A stretch of 52,485 bases of DNA from Candidatus Pelagibacterales bacterium (GTDB lineage Bacteria > Pseudomonadota > Alphaproteobacteria > TMED109). The first letter of the stretch is position 1; every line of letters begins with the position of its first letter. The DNA lies in assembly GCA_002715265.1 (NCBI GenBank), contig PAYS01000031.1:1-52485 (forward strand), given 5' to 3'. Below the pieces are notes generated by a model, which did not search any database, was not told the DNA's origin, and was given only the letters and a program-made list of their open reading frames with translations. Both the position numbers and the translations under genes were made by a program. This document shows, piece after piece, positions 24,884 through 33,271 of this stretch.

Positions 24884-25714
24884 TTAAAGGCCAAATTTTG
24901 CAAATGCAATTCTTTCTTCAATGTAATCAATAACTTTAGAATAATGACTAGCTGAAAACCCAAGTCTTTGACTTAATTTTTTCTTACCAGTAATTTCTTT
25001 AAATATAACTTTATCATTAAACCTATTTCTCATTACCTGTTTAAGTTCACCGATTGCGTCTGCCAAGCCTATTTCACAAGCCTTTGTTCCAGAAAATATT
25101 TTAGCTTCAAATATGCCTTCTTTTTTAATTGTTTCTATATTTAATTTTTTACCACGTCGCAAAGAAACCCAATCCTTGAACTGTTCGTGAATTTCTTGCT
25201 GCAAATCTGTAATCAATTTAACATCATCTGGATTTTGAGGTTGAAATGGATCTAACATACCTTTATTTTCACCTTTAGAAAAAACTCGTCTTTCTATTCC
25301 AATTTTTTTTATCACATCAACAAAACCAAATCCAGCAGAGATAACTCCTATTGAACCTACAATAGATGCCGGCATAACAAAAATCTCATCAGCTGCACAA
25401 GCCAACCAGTATCCTCCTGAAGCTGCAACATCTTCTACAAAAGCAAATACAGGAATGTTATTTTTTTTAGATAATTCCAAAATTCTTTCTGATATAAGAG
25501 CAGATTGAACAGGCGAACCACCTGGAGAGTTAATCACAATAGCAACGCCTGAAACTTTTTTTCCCTCAAATGCCCTTTCTATCTGTTTTTCTAAACCTTC
25601 TAGAGATAAATGGCTTGACGAAGGAAAACGGGAACCACTTGATATAACCCCTGACATTCTTATTATATTTATAACAGGCAATTTCTTATTAAAAAATTTT
25701 GAAATTAGTTTCAT
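24884..25714 (-). CDS. S49-family signal peptide peptidase (SppA/SohB-like)
   Basis: This is a 276-aa serine protease of the S49 family that would cut membrane-embedded signal peptides. It shows INSPGGSPVQSALI, the nucleophile Ser in VAASGGYWLACAADEI, and VGSIGVI; the general-base Lys is probably the one in GENKGMLDPF. There is no long N-terminal membrane helix, as in the short cytoplasmic-facing forms. I start it at the ATG at 25714 rather than 25753: AGAGGA lies eight bases before, and the longer version would overlap the methyltransferase. It lies within a tightly packed minus-strand cluster that continues to glyQ. Confidence 0.9.
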   Translation of the reverse strand: MKLISKFFNKKLPVINIIRMSGVISSGSRFPSSSHLSLEGLEKQIERAFEGKKVSGVAIVINSPGGSPVQSALISERILELSKKNNIPVFAFVEDVAASGGYWLACAADEIFVMPASIVGSIGVISAGFGFVDVIKKIGIERRVFSKGENKGMLDPFQPQNPDDVKLITDLQQEIHEQFKDWVSLRRGKKLNIETIKKEGIFEAKIFSGTKACEIGLADAIGELKQVMRNRFNDKVIFKEITGKKKLSQRLGFSASHYSKVIDYIEERIAFAKFGL

Positions 25715-25731
25715 TAAGTTAAATCCTCTAT

Positions 25732-26463
25732 TTAATTTAAATTTATATAACATTTATTATTTAGTATATCATTACAAGTTTTTGTATAACTTCCATCATT
25801 ATTATGTAATATTAATCCTGGCAATAAATTTACGTTAGATTTGGAATCTTTTTTTGCCTGTATTATGGTTAATTTAGACTTTTTTCCTTTCTTAGGCCAT
25901 AAAGGAAATAATTTTATTTCACCCCATTTTTCTGATAAACACTCCATAGCAATATTTAAATAATCAGATCTAAATATAAAATTTAAATATCCTTTAGGTT
26001 TTAGTTTATTATATGCTGCTTCAAACCAGGTTTTTATATTTTCCTCATATCTAGAGTTTTTTTTATATTTATTTTTAGAAAACAAGACAGAACTAGAATT
26101 AAAATAAGGGGGATTCATTACAACTCGATCAAACGAATTATTTAATTCTAATAAAAATTTTCTAGTTTTAATATCTAAACAATAATAATCTATATTTAAA
26201 TGATCTAAATTATTTAATTTTGCGTTCTTTTCAGCTAAACTAATCAATTTGTTATCTTTTTCAATTCCTACTAATCGAGACTTAGGAAACCTCTTTGCTA
26301 GAGACAATAATACAACTCCAACACCAGAACCAAACTCTATACAATTAACATAGTTACTAATAGAGGCATATAATAATATAGAGTCCATTCCAAATCTAAA
26401 GCCATCCTTAGGTTGATATAAAGAAAGCTCTCCATTCAAAATTTTATTTTTTGTAATTTCCAT
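25732..26463 (-). CDS. tRNA1(Val) (adenine(37)-N6)-methyltransferase-like protein
   Basis: This is a 243-aa class I SAM-dependent methyltransferase. The nucleotide-binding motif I is CIEFGSGVGVVLLSLAKRF, the acidic motif II IEKD follows, and the catalytic motif is VVMNPPYF, which marks N6-adenine or glutamine N-methyltransferases. The opening GELSLYQPKDGFRFGMDSILL matches the TrmN6/YfiC group, which methylates A37 of tRNA1(Val). It precedes the S49 peptidase after 17 bases and is divergent from the polyprenyl synthase gene, an order I associate with alphaproteobacteria. The precise tRNA target is inferred from the family. Confidence 0.86.
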   Translation of the reverse strand: MEITKNKILNGELSLYQPKDGFRFGMDSILLYASISNYVNCIEFGSGVGVVLLSLAKRFPKSRLVGIEKDNKLISLAEKNAKLNNLDHLNIDYYCLDIKTRKFLLELNNSFDRVVMNPPYFNSSSVLFSKNKYKKNSRYEENIKTWFEAAYNKLKPKGYLNFIFRSDYLNIAMECLSEKWGEIKLFPLWPKKGKKSKLTIIQAKKDSKSNVNLLPGLILHNNDGSYTKTCNDILNNKCYINLN

Positions 26464-26620
26464 ATTAAATAAACCAATTAAAATTTCTATAAAGACAAAT
26501 AATTAAAAATTATATAATTTACATAAAAAATACTATATTAAATATTACAGATACTTTTATCTATAATTCATAATAAAAGAATATATATTATAGTTAAGTA
26601 AAAACTTTATTGGAAACTTA

Positions 26621-27619
26621 TTGTTAAAAAGATTATATAAAAAAAAATACAATATTGATGATATCAATAATTTAGTAAAAAATGACCTTATTGAAGTTCA
26701 AAAAATAATTAAGAATAATATAGGAGACAAAATTCCTTTAATAGATAATTTAGCTAACCACATACTTACTGCAGGTGGAAAAAAAATTCGACCCATTGTC
26801 ACATTATTAACTTCTAAATTATGTAATTATTCAGGAAAAAACCATCTATCGTTAGCTGCTTGTGTAGAACTAATTCACACTGCTACTTTATTACATGATG
26901 ACGTAATAGATGAAAGTAAAATGAGAAGAGGAATACCGACAGCTAATGATCTATTCGGAAATAAAAGTAGTGTATTGGTTGGAGATTTTCTTTTTTCAAA
27001 ATCTTTTGAGCTTATGGTTGCAAATGGTTCAAAATCAATTTTAAAAATATTATCTAAAACTTCATCTACTTTAGCTGAAGGAGAAGTTATGCAGCTGACC
27101 ACAATTAAAAATTATTTAACCGATGACCAGTCTTATATGAATATAATTAAAGCAAAAACAGCAAGTTTATTTTCTGCCGCTTCCGAAATAAGTGCATTAT
27201 TGACTAATCAGGATAATCAAACTCAAAAAAACTTAAAAAAGTATGGAGAATATTTAGGAACAGCTTTTCAGTTAGTCGATGACGCATTAGATTATATAGG
27301 AAATGAAAAATTAGGAAAAAAAATTGGAGATGATTTCAGAGAAGGTAAAATAACGCTTCCTGTAATTATTGCAATATCGAATAGTGATAAAGAAGAAAAA
27401 AATTTTTGGAAAAGAGTTATAGAATTAGAAAATAGAAATGAAGATGATTTTAAGAGAGCATTAAAAATCATAGAAAAATATGATGGTATAAACATCACTA
27501 TGAATAGGGCATTAGAATTTAGTGAATGTGCTATAAAGTCACTAAATCATTTCCCTGAATCTAATTTTAAAAATGCGCTACAAGAACTACCAAAAATAGC
27601 AGTTTATAGAAATAAATAA
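26621..27619 (+). CDS. ispB: Polyprenyl diphosphate synthase (octaprenyl/decaprenyl type)
   Basis: This is a 332-aa trans-prenyltransferase that would build the ubiquinone side chain from isopentenyl diphosphate. The first aspartate-rich motif is LLHDDVIDESKMRRG, followed by VGDFLFSKSFELM; the second is QLVDDALDYIG. GGKKIRPIVTLL is the usual substrate-binding stretch. The residues next to the first motif resemble long-chain synthases, but chain length cannot be set from sight. The start is a TTG at 26621, needed because no ATG precedes the conserved region in frame; the upstream ribosome site is weak. The 157-base gap upstream is very AT-rich, with TATAAT at 26562-26567 but no credible -35. 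The gene is convergent with the secreted protein gene. Confidence 0.92.
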   Translation: MLKRLYKKKYNIDDINNLVKNDLIEVQKIIKNNIGDKIPLIDNLANHILTAGGKKIRPIVTLLTSKLCNYSGKNHLSLAACVELIHTATLLHDDVIDESKMRRGIPTANDLFGNKSSVLVGDFLFSKSFELMVANGSKSILKILSKTSSTLAEGEVMQLTTIKNYLTDDQSYMNIIKAKTASLFSAASEISALLTNQDNQTQKNLKKYGEYLGTAFQLVDDALDYIGNEKLGKKIGDDFREGKITLPVIIAISNSDKEEKNFWKRVIELENRNEDDFKRALKIIEKYDGINITMNRALEFSECAIKSLNHFPESNFKNALQELPKIAVYRNK

Positions 27620-27633
27620 GATATATAGATTAA

Positions 27634-28191
27634 TTATTGTAAATTTAATGCAGGCAACTTTAGATACCCTGAGAATTGAATTTGTTCTTCACTTATAGTA
27701 AAAATTTGATCCATATGTAATTTAGCAAATCCAGAGACACCTGCATATTTTCCTGTACCTGTAATAAAATCTATACGTCCTTCGCACCTTACATTTTGAG
27801 TCATAGTTGACCCACTGGAACATTCTAATTTTGACACCAACGAATCACCCTTAGTATCTGTAATTACACAATAACCGCTTACATTTTCCATTTGGGCAAA
27901 GCCGCAACTAAATCCACCTCTTCCAGGAGCTGCATAAGCAGTCAGTTTACAATCAATAAATGCCCCATTAAAATAATTATCTTCATTTATTAAAGCAGTA
28001 AAATTTACTAATGCAATCCTTGCATCTCCAATAGTATTTTCCTCTATAAGAGGTGCTTTAATATACTTTCCTACTATATCCAATGAATAAGCATCATCAG
28101 GTGCAATTATTTCTTCGGCTACCAATTTACACATATTAAATAATGCAAGAAAAAAAATCAAAAATGTTATTATATTTACACAACTTTTCAT
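27634..28191 (-). CDS. Secreted protein, possible beta-barrel of the allene oxide cyclase-like type
   Basis: This is a 185-aa protein with a signal peptide (IITFLIFFLALFNMCKLVAEE). The mature part has alternating beta-strand patterns and the stretch FITGTGKYAGVSGFAKLH, which resembles the G-T-G-x-(Y/F)-x-G-x-x-G turn of allene oxide cyclase-like or dirigent barrels; this is a resemblance only. Several cysteines (FIDCKL, FSCGFA, GYCVI, LECSSG, VRCEG) could form disulfides in the periplasm. It is convergent with ispB (14 bases) and divergent from the hydroxypyruvate isomerase gene. I would call it unknown in function. Confidence 0.7.
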   Translation of the reverse strand: MKSCVNIITFLIFFLALFNMCKLVAEEIIAPDDAYSLDIVGKYIKAPLIEENTIGDARIALVNFTALINEDNYFNGAFIDCKLTAYAAPGRGGFSCGFAQMENVSGYCVITDTKGDSLVSKLECSSGSTMTQNVRCEGRIDFITGTGKYAGVSGFAKLHMDQIFTISEEQIQFSGYLKLPALNLQ

Positions 28192-28231
28192 ATTATATTG
28201 AACCTCAATCTATCCTATTGCATAATGACGT

Positions 28232-29020
28232 ATGATTAAACTTTCTGCAAATCTTTCATTTTTATTTAATGAAGTGCCTTTCAAAAAAAAATTTAAAGAG
28301 GCCTCAAAAGTAGGTTTCAAAGCAGTAGAATTTCTATTCCCATATGAATATAATGTCAATGAAATAAAAGAACTTCTAGATGAAAATAAACTTTCTTTAG
28401 TCCTATTCAATACACATCCAGGAGAATGGGAAAAAGGTGAAAGAGGATTAGCAAGTGTTTTAAAAAGAGAAAATGAATTTAAAGAGAATTTTTATAAAAC
28501 CGTTGAATATGCGAAAATATTGAATTGTCCTAATATTCATATTATGGCTGGAATTAATTCTAACAAAAATGATACAATTAAATGTAGAAACGTTTATTTA
28601 AAAAATCTCTTTTTTTGTGCAAATATTGCGGAAGAAAATAATTTTAACGTTTTAATTGAACCCATAAATAATATTGATATTCCTGATTATCACCTAAACT
28701 ACGTTTCAGATGCCATAGATATAATCAAAGAAATAAATCATCCAGCTTTGAAATTACAATTAGATTTATATCATGCACAAATTATGACTGGAAACTTATC
28801 AAGACTAATAAATAAAGCACTTCCTTATACAAAGCATATACAAATAGCTTCTCCTCCAGGAAGAAATGAACCAAATGAAGGGGAAATAAATTATCCATTC
28901 TTATTTAACACTATAAGTGATTCTCAATATGAAGGTTATATAGGATGTGAATATAATCCTTTAAAGAATACAAAAGATAGTTTAAAATGGGCTAAAAATT
29001 ATGGGATCAATATTATTTGA
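28232..29020 (+). CDS. hyi: Hydroxypyruvate isomerase-like TIM-barrel protein
   Basis: This is a 262-aa AP-endonuclease-fold TIM barrel of the hydroxypyruvate isomerase (Hyi) family, which interconverts hydroxypyruvate and tartronate semialdehyde. It opens with LSANLSFLFNEVPFKKKF and GFKAVEFLFPYEY. The catalytic Glu residues are expected in VLIEPINNIDIPDYHL and GCEYNPLKNT, and metal ligands in LQLDLYHAQIM. LFNTHPGEWEKGERGLA is also family-typical. Related OtnI or sugar isomerases share the fold, so substrate is fairly but not absolutely certain. No glyoxylate carboligase or tartronate semialdehyde reductase is nearby. The start ATG lacks a clear ribosome site. The PuuD-like gene follows after 48 bases. 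Confidence 0.87.
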   Translation: MIKLSANLSFLFNEVPFKKKFKEASKVGFKAVEFLFPYEYNVNEIKELLDENKLSLVLFNTHPGEWEKGERGLASVLKRENEFKENFYKTVEYAKILNCPNIHIMAGINSNKNDTIKCRNVYLKNLFFCANIAEENNFNVLIEPINNIDIPDYHLNYVSDAIDIIKEINHPALKLQLDLYHAQIMTGNLSRLINKALPYTKHIQIASPPGRNEPNEGEINYPFLFNTISDSQYEGYIGCEYNPLKNTKDSLKWAKNYGINII

Positions 29021-29068
29021 TATATTTTTATTAAAAATTTTATTACTATTTTTAAATCGGAGGTAACT

Positions 29069-29665
29069 ATGGCAAATATTTTAACATCACTTCATAAAAC
29101 AGTAGGGGCTGGAATAGTTCTTACATTAATATTTATCTTATATTATATTTCTTCTGGAGGTTCTTTAGATACAGGTTTCTGGGCTTTAATTTTAAGATAC
29201 CTACATGTCTTAGCAGGTATAATGTGGATAGGTTTACTTTGGTATTTCAATTTTGTGCAAATTCCTAATATGCCAAAAATACCCGACGAACAAAAACCAG
29301 CAATTGGAAAAGTTATTGCTCCTGCAGCACTTTGGTGGTTTAGATGGGGTGCAATGGCTACTATAGTAACTGGTATATTATTAGCGCATGTAAATGGTTA
29401 CTTAATAGAAGCAATCACTCTAGGTTTAATAGATGGCGTTGCAAAACATTCTGCTATTGGAATTGGTATGTGGCTTGGAACTATAATGTGGTTTAATGTA
29501 TGGTTTGTCATTTGGCCAAACCAAAAAAGAGCTTTAGGGATTGTAGAAGTTGACGCAGATTCTAAAGCAGCTTCAGCAAGAACAGCTATGTTATTTAGCA
29601 GAACTAATACTTTGTTATCTGTTCCTATGTTATTTGCAATGGCTTCTGCACAAAATATTTGGTAG
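29069..29665 (+). CDS. PuuD-like membrane protein (urate hydroxylase membrane domain)
   Basis: This is a 198-aa integral membrane protein resembling the membrane domain of PuuD-type urate hydroxylases. Segments LILRYLHVLAGIMWIGLLWYF, AALWWFRWGAMATIVTGILL, GMWLGTIMWFNVWFVIWPNQ and the final helix carry conserved His and Trp residues typical of that group. Full PuuD proteins continue into a cytochrome c domain of about 200 residues; here the protein ends with AQNIW and a terminator follows, so the haem domain is absent. It may serve a different oxidative or transport role. GGAGG lies eight bases before the ATG. Confidence 0.8.
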   Translation: MANILTSLHKTVGAGIVLTLIFILYYISSGGSLDTGFWALILRYLHVLAGIMWIGLLWYFNFVQIPNMPKIPDEQKPAIGKVIAPAALWWFRWGAMATIVTGILLAHVNGYLIEAITLGLIDGVAKHSAIGIGMWLGTIMWFNVWFVIWPNQKRALGIVEVDADSKAASARTAMLFSRTNTLLSVPMLFAMASAQNIW

Positions 29666-29677
29666 TAAAATTTTATA

Positions 29678-29713
29678 AATGAAGGAAAGATATTTCTTTC
29701 CTTCATTTTTTTT
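29678..29713 (+). terminator. Strong intrinsic terminator after the PuuD-like gene
   Basis: AATGAAGGAAAGA pairs with TCTTTCCTTCATT (13 bp, loop TATT) and is followed by eight T residues. On the minus strand a short T-containing tract also follows, so it may also stop the convergent amidohydrolase transcript, ending 7 bases away. Confidence 0.9.
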
Positions 29714-29719
29714 AAGTAT

Positions 29720-31405
29720 TTATGCGTGAAATGCTCTTATGAGATGTCCTGAGAGATTTTTTCTATCTACCAAACTTCCATTCTGAACTACTCTTTTACC
29801 ATTAATCCATACGCCATCCAATCCAATGGAATCAACTGTAAGTCTAACCGCACCTCCAGGAAGATCATTAACTTTATAAGGTTCTGTTACGCCTACTTTA
29901 TCTTTGTCTATTAAAAGGATATCTGCATATTGACCTGGAACAAGCCTCCCTCTTTGGTCAATTCTATAAATATCAGCTTGTTTTCCTGTTAATCTGTATA
30001 CAGCCTCTTCGATACTCATTAAATTACTTTTTTTTACCCAATTATCTAACATATATAATCCATAACCAGCATCACAAAAAAATGTTTGGTGGGCACCAGC
30101 ATCAGATAATGAAATAGTAGTATTTTCACTTTTCAAAAGTCTACCTACCGCAGATTTATCTTTATTTAATAAATAAACAATAAACTCAGTCTCCATACCA
30201 CCTTCAGATAAAGCATGATCTAATAGCCAATCAAAAGCATGCATACCCTCTTCACTAGCTATTTGCTTCAAGTTTTTGCCTTCGAACTTATTATATTTAT
30301 CGTTTTTAACTGTTCTTACTATGACCTCATCCCAATTATCATTAAACAGTCTCACTCTCTTTGGATCTGCTAATTCTTCTTTCATATTTTGTCTCAATTC
30401 AGTAGATTTCAATACTTCAGCATATTTTTCTTCATTAGCAGCTTGCATTGCAATTTTCCATGATGAAAATCCTTCAAATAAATATGGCGATTTCATGGTA
30501 AATTCCATAGTTAGTGGTCTACAAGAAACTTGCCCCCACATTTCTATACCTTCGTCAGTTGCATTTTTAATCGATTGTACTTGTTTATCCATAGCATTAG
30601 GAAACATAGGATTATGCAATAAAGCAGCTACTACCGCTGGTCTATTAGTCCCTTGCATCCAATCTTTAATTGTTTTAATTGGTGTATCTAGTCCTTTAGT
30701 TAGCATAAAAACACCTCTGCCACTCAAAGACATACTTTTAATAAGAGATATCATTTCCTTATGTTCAGCTAAACGTGAAGGCATAGGAATTCCGTTTTCA
30801 CCATTATGTCCTTCAAAAGTTGATGTCGCAAATCCTATAGCACCACATGTCATAGATTCATGAACAATATCTTGCATTATTTTAATCTCGTCTTGATTTG
30901 CTGATCTATTGGTGGCTTCCTCACCCATAGCGTAAACTCTTATAGAAGAATGCCCTATATAAGCTGCAATATTTGGCCCCAACCCTCTTTGTTCTAAATA
31001 ATTTAAATACTCAGGAAATGTCTCAAAGTTCCATTCCACTCCTTGTCTTAAAGCTTCAAGTGACATCCCTTCTACATTTGTTAAATTTCGTAAAGTTAAA
31101 TCTCTATGCTCTGGTTTACAGGGTGCAATAGTAAAGCCACAATTACCAATAAATAAGGTTGTAACACCTAAACATGGCGAAGGTAGGGCCCATGGATCCC
31201 AGGTCAATTGGGCATCATAATGTGTGTGAGTGTCAATAAAACCAGGAGTAAGAAACTTACCTTCTGCATCAATTACATTTTTTGCAGAACCTAGATTTTT
31301 TCCTCTATCAACAATTATATTATCTTTAATAGCCAAATCTCCATAAAAAGGAGGCTTACCTGTCCCATCAATGATACAAGCATTTTTAAAAATAAGATCA
31401 AACAT
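29720..31405 (-). CDS. D-aminoacylase/N-acyl-D-amino acid deacylase-type amidohydrolase
   Basis: This is a 561-aa amidohydrolase of the D-aminoacylase group, which removes acyl groups from N-acyl-D-amino acids or related amides. The metal site is visible: GFIDTHTHYDAQ (His-x-His), the Cys of GNCGFTIAP, GHSSIRVYAMG, and the Asp of LSDAGAHQTFF. A small beta domain surrounds the barrel (VDAEGKFLTPG at the start, GVWINGKRVV at the end). I start it at the ATG at 31405, one base into the GlcG stop (TAATG), since the tracked longer form runs through that gene. It is the last gene of the leucine operon and probably cytoplasmic. Substrate unknown. Confidence 0.87.
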   Translation of the reverse strand: MFDLIFKNACIIDGTGKPPFYGDLAIKDNIIVDRGKNLGSAKNVIDAEGKFLTPGFIDTHTHYDAQLTWDPWALPSPCLGVTTLFIGNCGFTIAPCKPEHRDLTLRNLTNVEGMSLEALRQGVEWNFETFPEYLNYLEQRGLGPNIAAYIGHSSIRVYAMGEEATNRSANQDEIKIMQDIVHESMTCGAIGFATSTFEGHNGENGIPMPSRLAEHKEMISLIKSMSLSGRGVFMLTKGLDTPIKTIKDWMQGTNRPAVVAALLHNPMFPNAMDKQVQSIKNATDEGIEMWGQVSCRPLTMEFTMKSPYLFEGFSSWKIAMQAANEEKYAEVLKSTELRQNMKEELADPKRVRLFNDNWDEVIVRTVKNDKYNKFEGKNLKQIASEEGMHAFDWLLDHALSEGGMETEFIVYLLNKDKSAVGRLLKSENTTISLSDAGAHQTFFCDAGYGLYMLDNWVKKSNLMSIEEAVYRLTGKQADIYRIDQRGRLVPGQYADILLIDKDKVGVTEPYKVNDLPGGAVRLTVDSIGLDGVWINGKRVVQNGSLVDRKNLSGHLIRAFHA

Positions 31406-31908
31406 TATTTTAAATAATCTTGTACCGCGTCTATTGCTGCTTGAGCACATTCTTCATCTTGATCAGAACTAGCGCCACTAATACCAATAGCTCCAATTAA
31501 ATGCCCACTTTCAGTTCTAATAGGTAGCCCTCCTGCAAATGGAACTAAAAAATCTACTGTAGAAATACCTGGAACTCTACCAGGATTACCATCCTTACCA
31601 TAAGCTAAATCACCTATTACTCTTGTAGGGTATGGAATCATTACTGCAGATACAGCTTTATTTATAGCTATATCAACACTTCCTAAAAAAGCGCCATCTT
31701 GCCGTCTAAACAATATTAAATCTGCTCCAGCATCTACAATTGCTATATTTAATGGTCTCCAATCAGTAGTAGCTTTTTTTGCTTCACAGGCATCTGCCAA
31801 TTTTTTTGCTAATGCTAAATCCATGACTGGTTTATTTTCCAATGCAATGGAAGTATTTACTGAAAAAACTATCATTAACAAAACTAAAAAATAATTTAAA
31901 ATTTTCAT
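31405..31908 (-). CDS. Secreted GlcG/HbpS-family protein
   Basis: This is a 167-aa protein with a signal peptide (NYFLVLLMIVFSVNTSIA) and a GlcG/HbpS (DUF336) domain. Characteristic stretches are NIAIVDAGADLILFRRQDGA, PFAGGLPIRTESGHLIGAIGISGASSDQDEECA. Family members bind haem or corrinoids or accompany catabolic operons; none of these roles can be proven here. The stop codon shares a base with the amidohydrolase start, so the two are translationally coupled, suggesting a shared substrate in or near the periplasm. Upstream, 44 bases separate it from the DUF1489 gene. Confidence 0.88.
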   Translation of the reverse strand: MKILNYFLVLLMIVFSVNTSIALENKPVMDLALAKKLADACEAKKATTDWRPLNIAIVDAGADLILFRRQDGAFLGSVDIAINKAVSAVMIPYPTRVIGDLAYGKDGNPGRVPGISTVDFLVPFAGGLPIRTESGHLIGAIGISGASSDQDEECAQAAIDAVQDYLK

Positions 31909-31952
31909 ATTTCTTTCCTTTCTAATTAAATATACCTAATATTAGCATATAA

Positions 31953-32357
31953 CTATATTAAGCATAAATCTTCTAATATTTTATATAGTTGACTATTACT
32001 TTTATATTTTCCACCTTGTATATCTTCGGGTGTGTTTTCAGGCCTTAAATATCTCCAACCTTGAAAAGCCCTATAGCGAATTTGTCTTGTTTCTACTAAT
32101 CTTTGATCTAAAATAATGTGACAATAGTTTTTTCCATCTTCATGCTTAACTTTTTCAAGATTTATAATTTTTTGTCTCACTGATATATAGCCATTAATAA
32201 TCCAATACATTGATCCTCTGTTTTTAATAAGTTCAAATTTCTTTGGAAATAATCTAGTAATATGAATAATTTGATTATGCTGTTTAAATCTTATGGACTG
32301 TTTTAATTTTAGTTCATTAAAGGATTTTATTCCTACTGCTAATTTTAATAAATTCAT
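31953..32357 (-). CDS. DUF1489-family protein
   Basis: This is a 134-aa protein of the DUF1489 family, which to my knowledge is largely restricted to Alphaproteobacteria. Matching stretches are LLKLAVGIKSFNELK, IIHITRLFPKKFELI, GSMYWIINGYISVRQKI and RAFQGWRYLRPENTPEDI. No catalytic motif or signal peptide is evident, and the function of the family is unknown to me. It lies 11 bases after the HMG-CoA lyase gene, so it is co-transcribed with the leucine degradation genes. It supports the alphaproteobacterial assignment. Confidence 0.85.
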   Translation of the reverse strand: MNLLKLAVGIKSFNELKLKQSIRFKQHNQIIHITRLFPKKFELIKNRGSMYWIINGYISVRQKIINLEKVKHEDGKNYCHIILDQRLVETRQIRYRAFQGWRYLRPENTPEDIQGGKYKSNSQLYKILEDLCLI

Positions 32358-32368
32358 TATATATATAA

Positions 32369-33271
32369 TTAAGTTCTTTTATTTTTTGCTTCGAGTGCAT
32401 TGTATACTCTAGAAAAAGGAGTCCTTCCCAAGTGCTCAAAAACAAATTTAGAGGCATTACATATTTTAGTAAGATTTACACCAGTTTCTACTCCCATCCC
32501 ATCTAGCATATACAACACATCTTCCGTTGCAACATTGCCTCTTGCTCCAGGAGCATATGGACATCCACCTAAACCTCCTACTGATGTATCTACAACTTTA
32601 ACATCTAATTCTATACTTGCTAGTATATTAGCTAAAGCTTGGCCATATGTATCATGAAAATGGACCGCTAATTTATCTACTCCTATAGCATTTATACATG
32701 CAGAAACCATTTTTCTAGTCTTTATAGGAGTTCCACTTCCAATCGTATCACCGAGAGATACTTCATAACATCCCATTTTTATTAATTCCTCAGATAACTT
32801 TGCTACTTCAACAGGAGAAATTTCTCCTTCGTAAGGGCATGTTATAACTGTTGAGATATATCCTCTTACTTTAAGACCCTTACTAATTGCTTCATCAGCT
32901 ACATATTTAGCTCTTTTTAAAGCCTCAGAAACTGAGCAATTAGTATTTTTTTTAGAAAATGTTTCACTTGGGGTAGCAAATACACATACCGTATCTGCAG
33001 CTATTGCAACAGCTCCCTCTAATCCTTTTAAGTTAGGAGTTAATACAGGATATGATATATTTTTTTTTCGATTTATTTTAGTTAAAACTTCATTAGAATC
33101 AGCCATAGCTGGTACCCACTTAGGAGATACGAAGGCCCCGCATTCAATATACTCAAGACCTGTATCAGAAAGCATATTTACAAACTCTATTTTTGCTTCT
33201 GTATTTACTGGATTCTTCTCATTTTGAAGCCCGTCTCTAGGGCCTACTTCATATATTGCAACCTTATTCAT
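32369..33271 (-). CDS. Hydroxymethylglutaryl-CoA lyase
   Basis: This 300-aa TIM-barrel lyase cleaves 3-hydroxy-3-methylglutaryl-CoA to acetyl-CoA and acetoacetate, the last step of leucine breakdown. It begins with YEVGPRDGLQNEKNPV (metal-ligand Asp) and includes AVHFHDTYGQALAN (His ligands) and the flexible catalytic Cys loop GGLGGCPYAPGARGNVATEDV. The start ATG at 33271 overlaps the end of the carboxylase alpha gene by eight bases, so they are coupled. It is cytoplasmic and has normal length. The product acetoacetate would need activation before the thiolase in the same operon could split it; no CoA transferase is seen in the window. Confidence 0.95.
   Translation of the reverse strand: MNKVAIYEVGPRDGLQNEKNPVNTEAKIEFVNMLSDTGLEYIECGAFVSPKWVPAMADSNEVLTKINRKKNISYPVLTPNLKGLEGAVAIAADTVCVFATPSETFSKKNTNCSVSEALKRAKYVADEAISKGLKVRGYISTVITCPYEGEISPVEVAKLSEELIKMGCYEVSLGDTIGSGTPIKTRKMVSACINAIGVDKLAVHFHDTYGQALANILASIELDVKVVDTSVGGLGGCPYAPGARGNVATEDVLYMLDGMGVETGVNLTKICNASKFVFEHLGRTPFSRVYNALEAKNKRT

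Noticed and set aside
26464-26620. Possible promoter in the gap before ispB (TATAAT at 26562)
   Set aside because: The only TTACAG-like -35 is 11 bases away, far too close; the gap is AT-rich and such words are frequent. I see nothing else in it.
30276-30863. 195-aa plus-strand ORF inside the amidohydrolase gene
   Set aside because: Antisense to conserved amidohydrolase sequence with no family resemblance; shadow.
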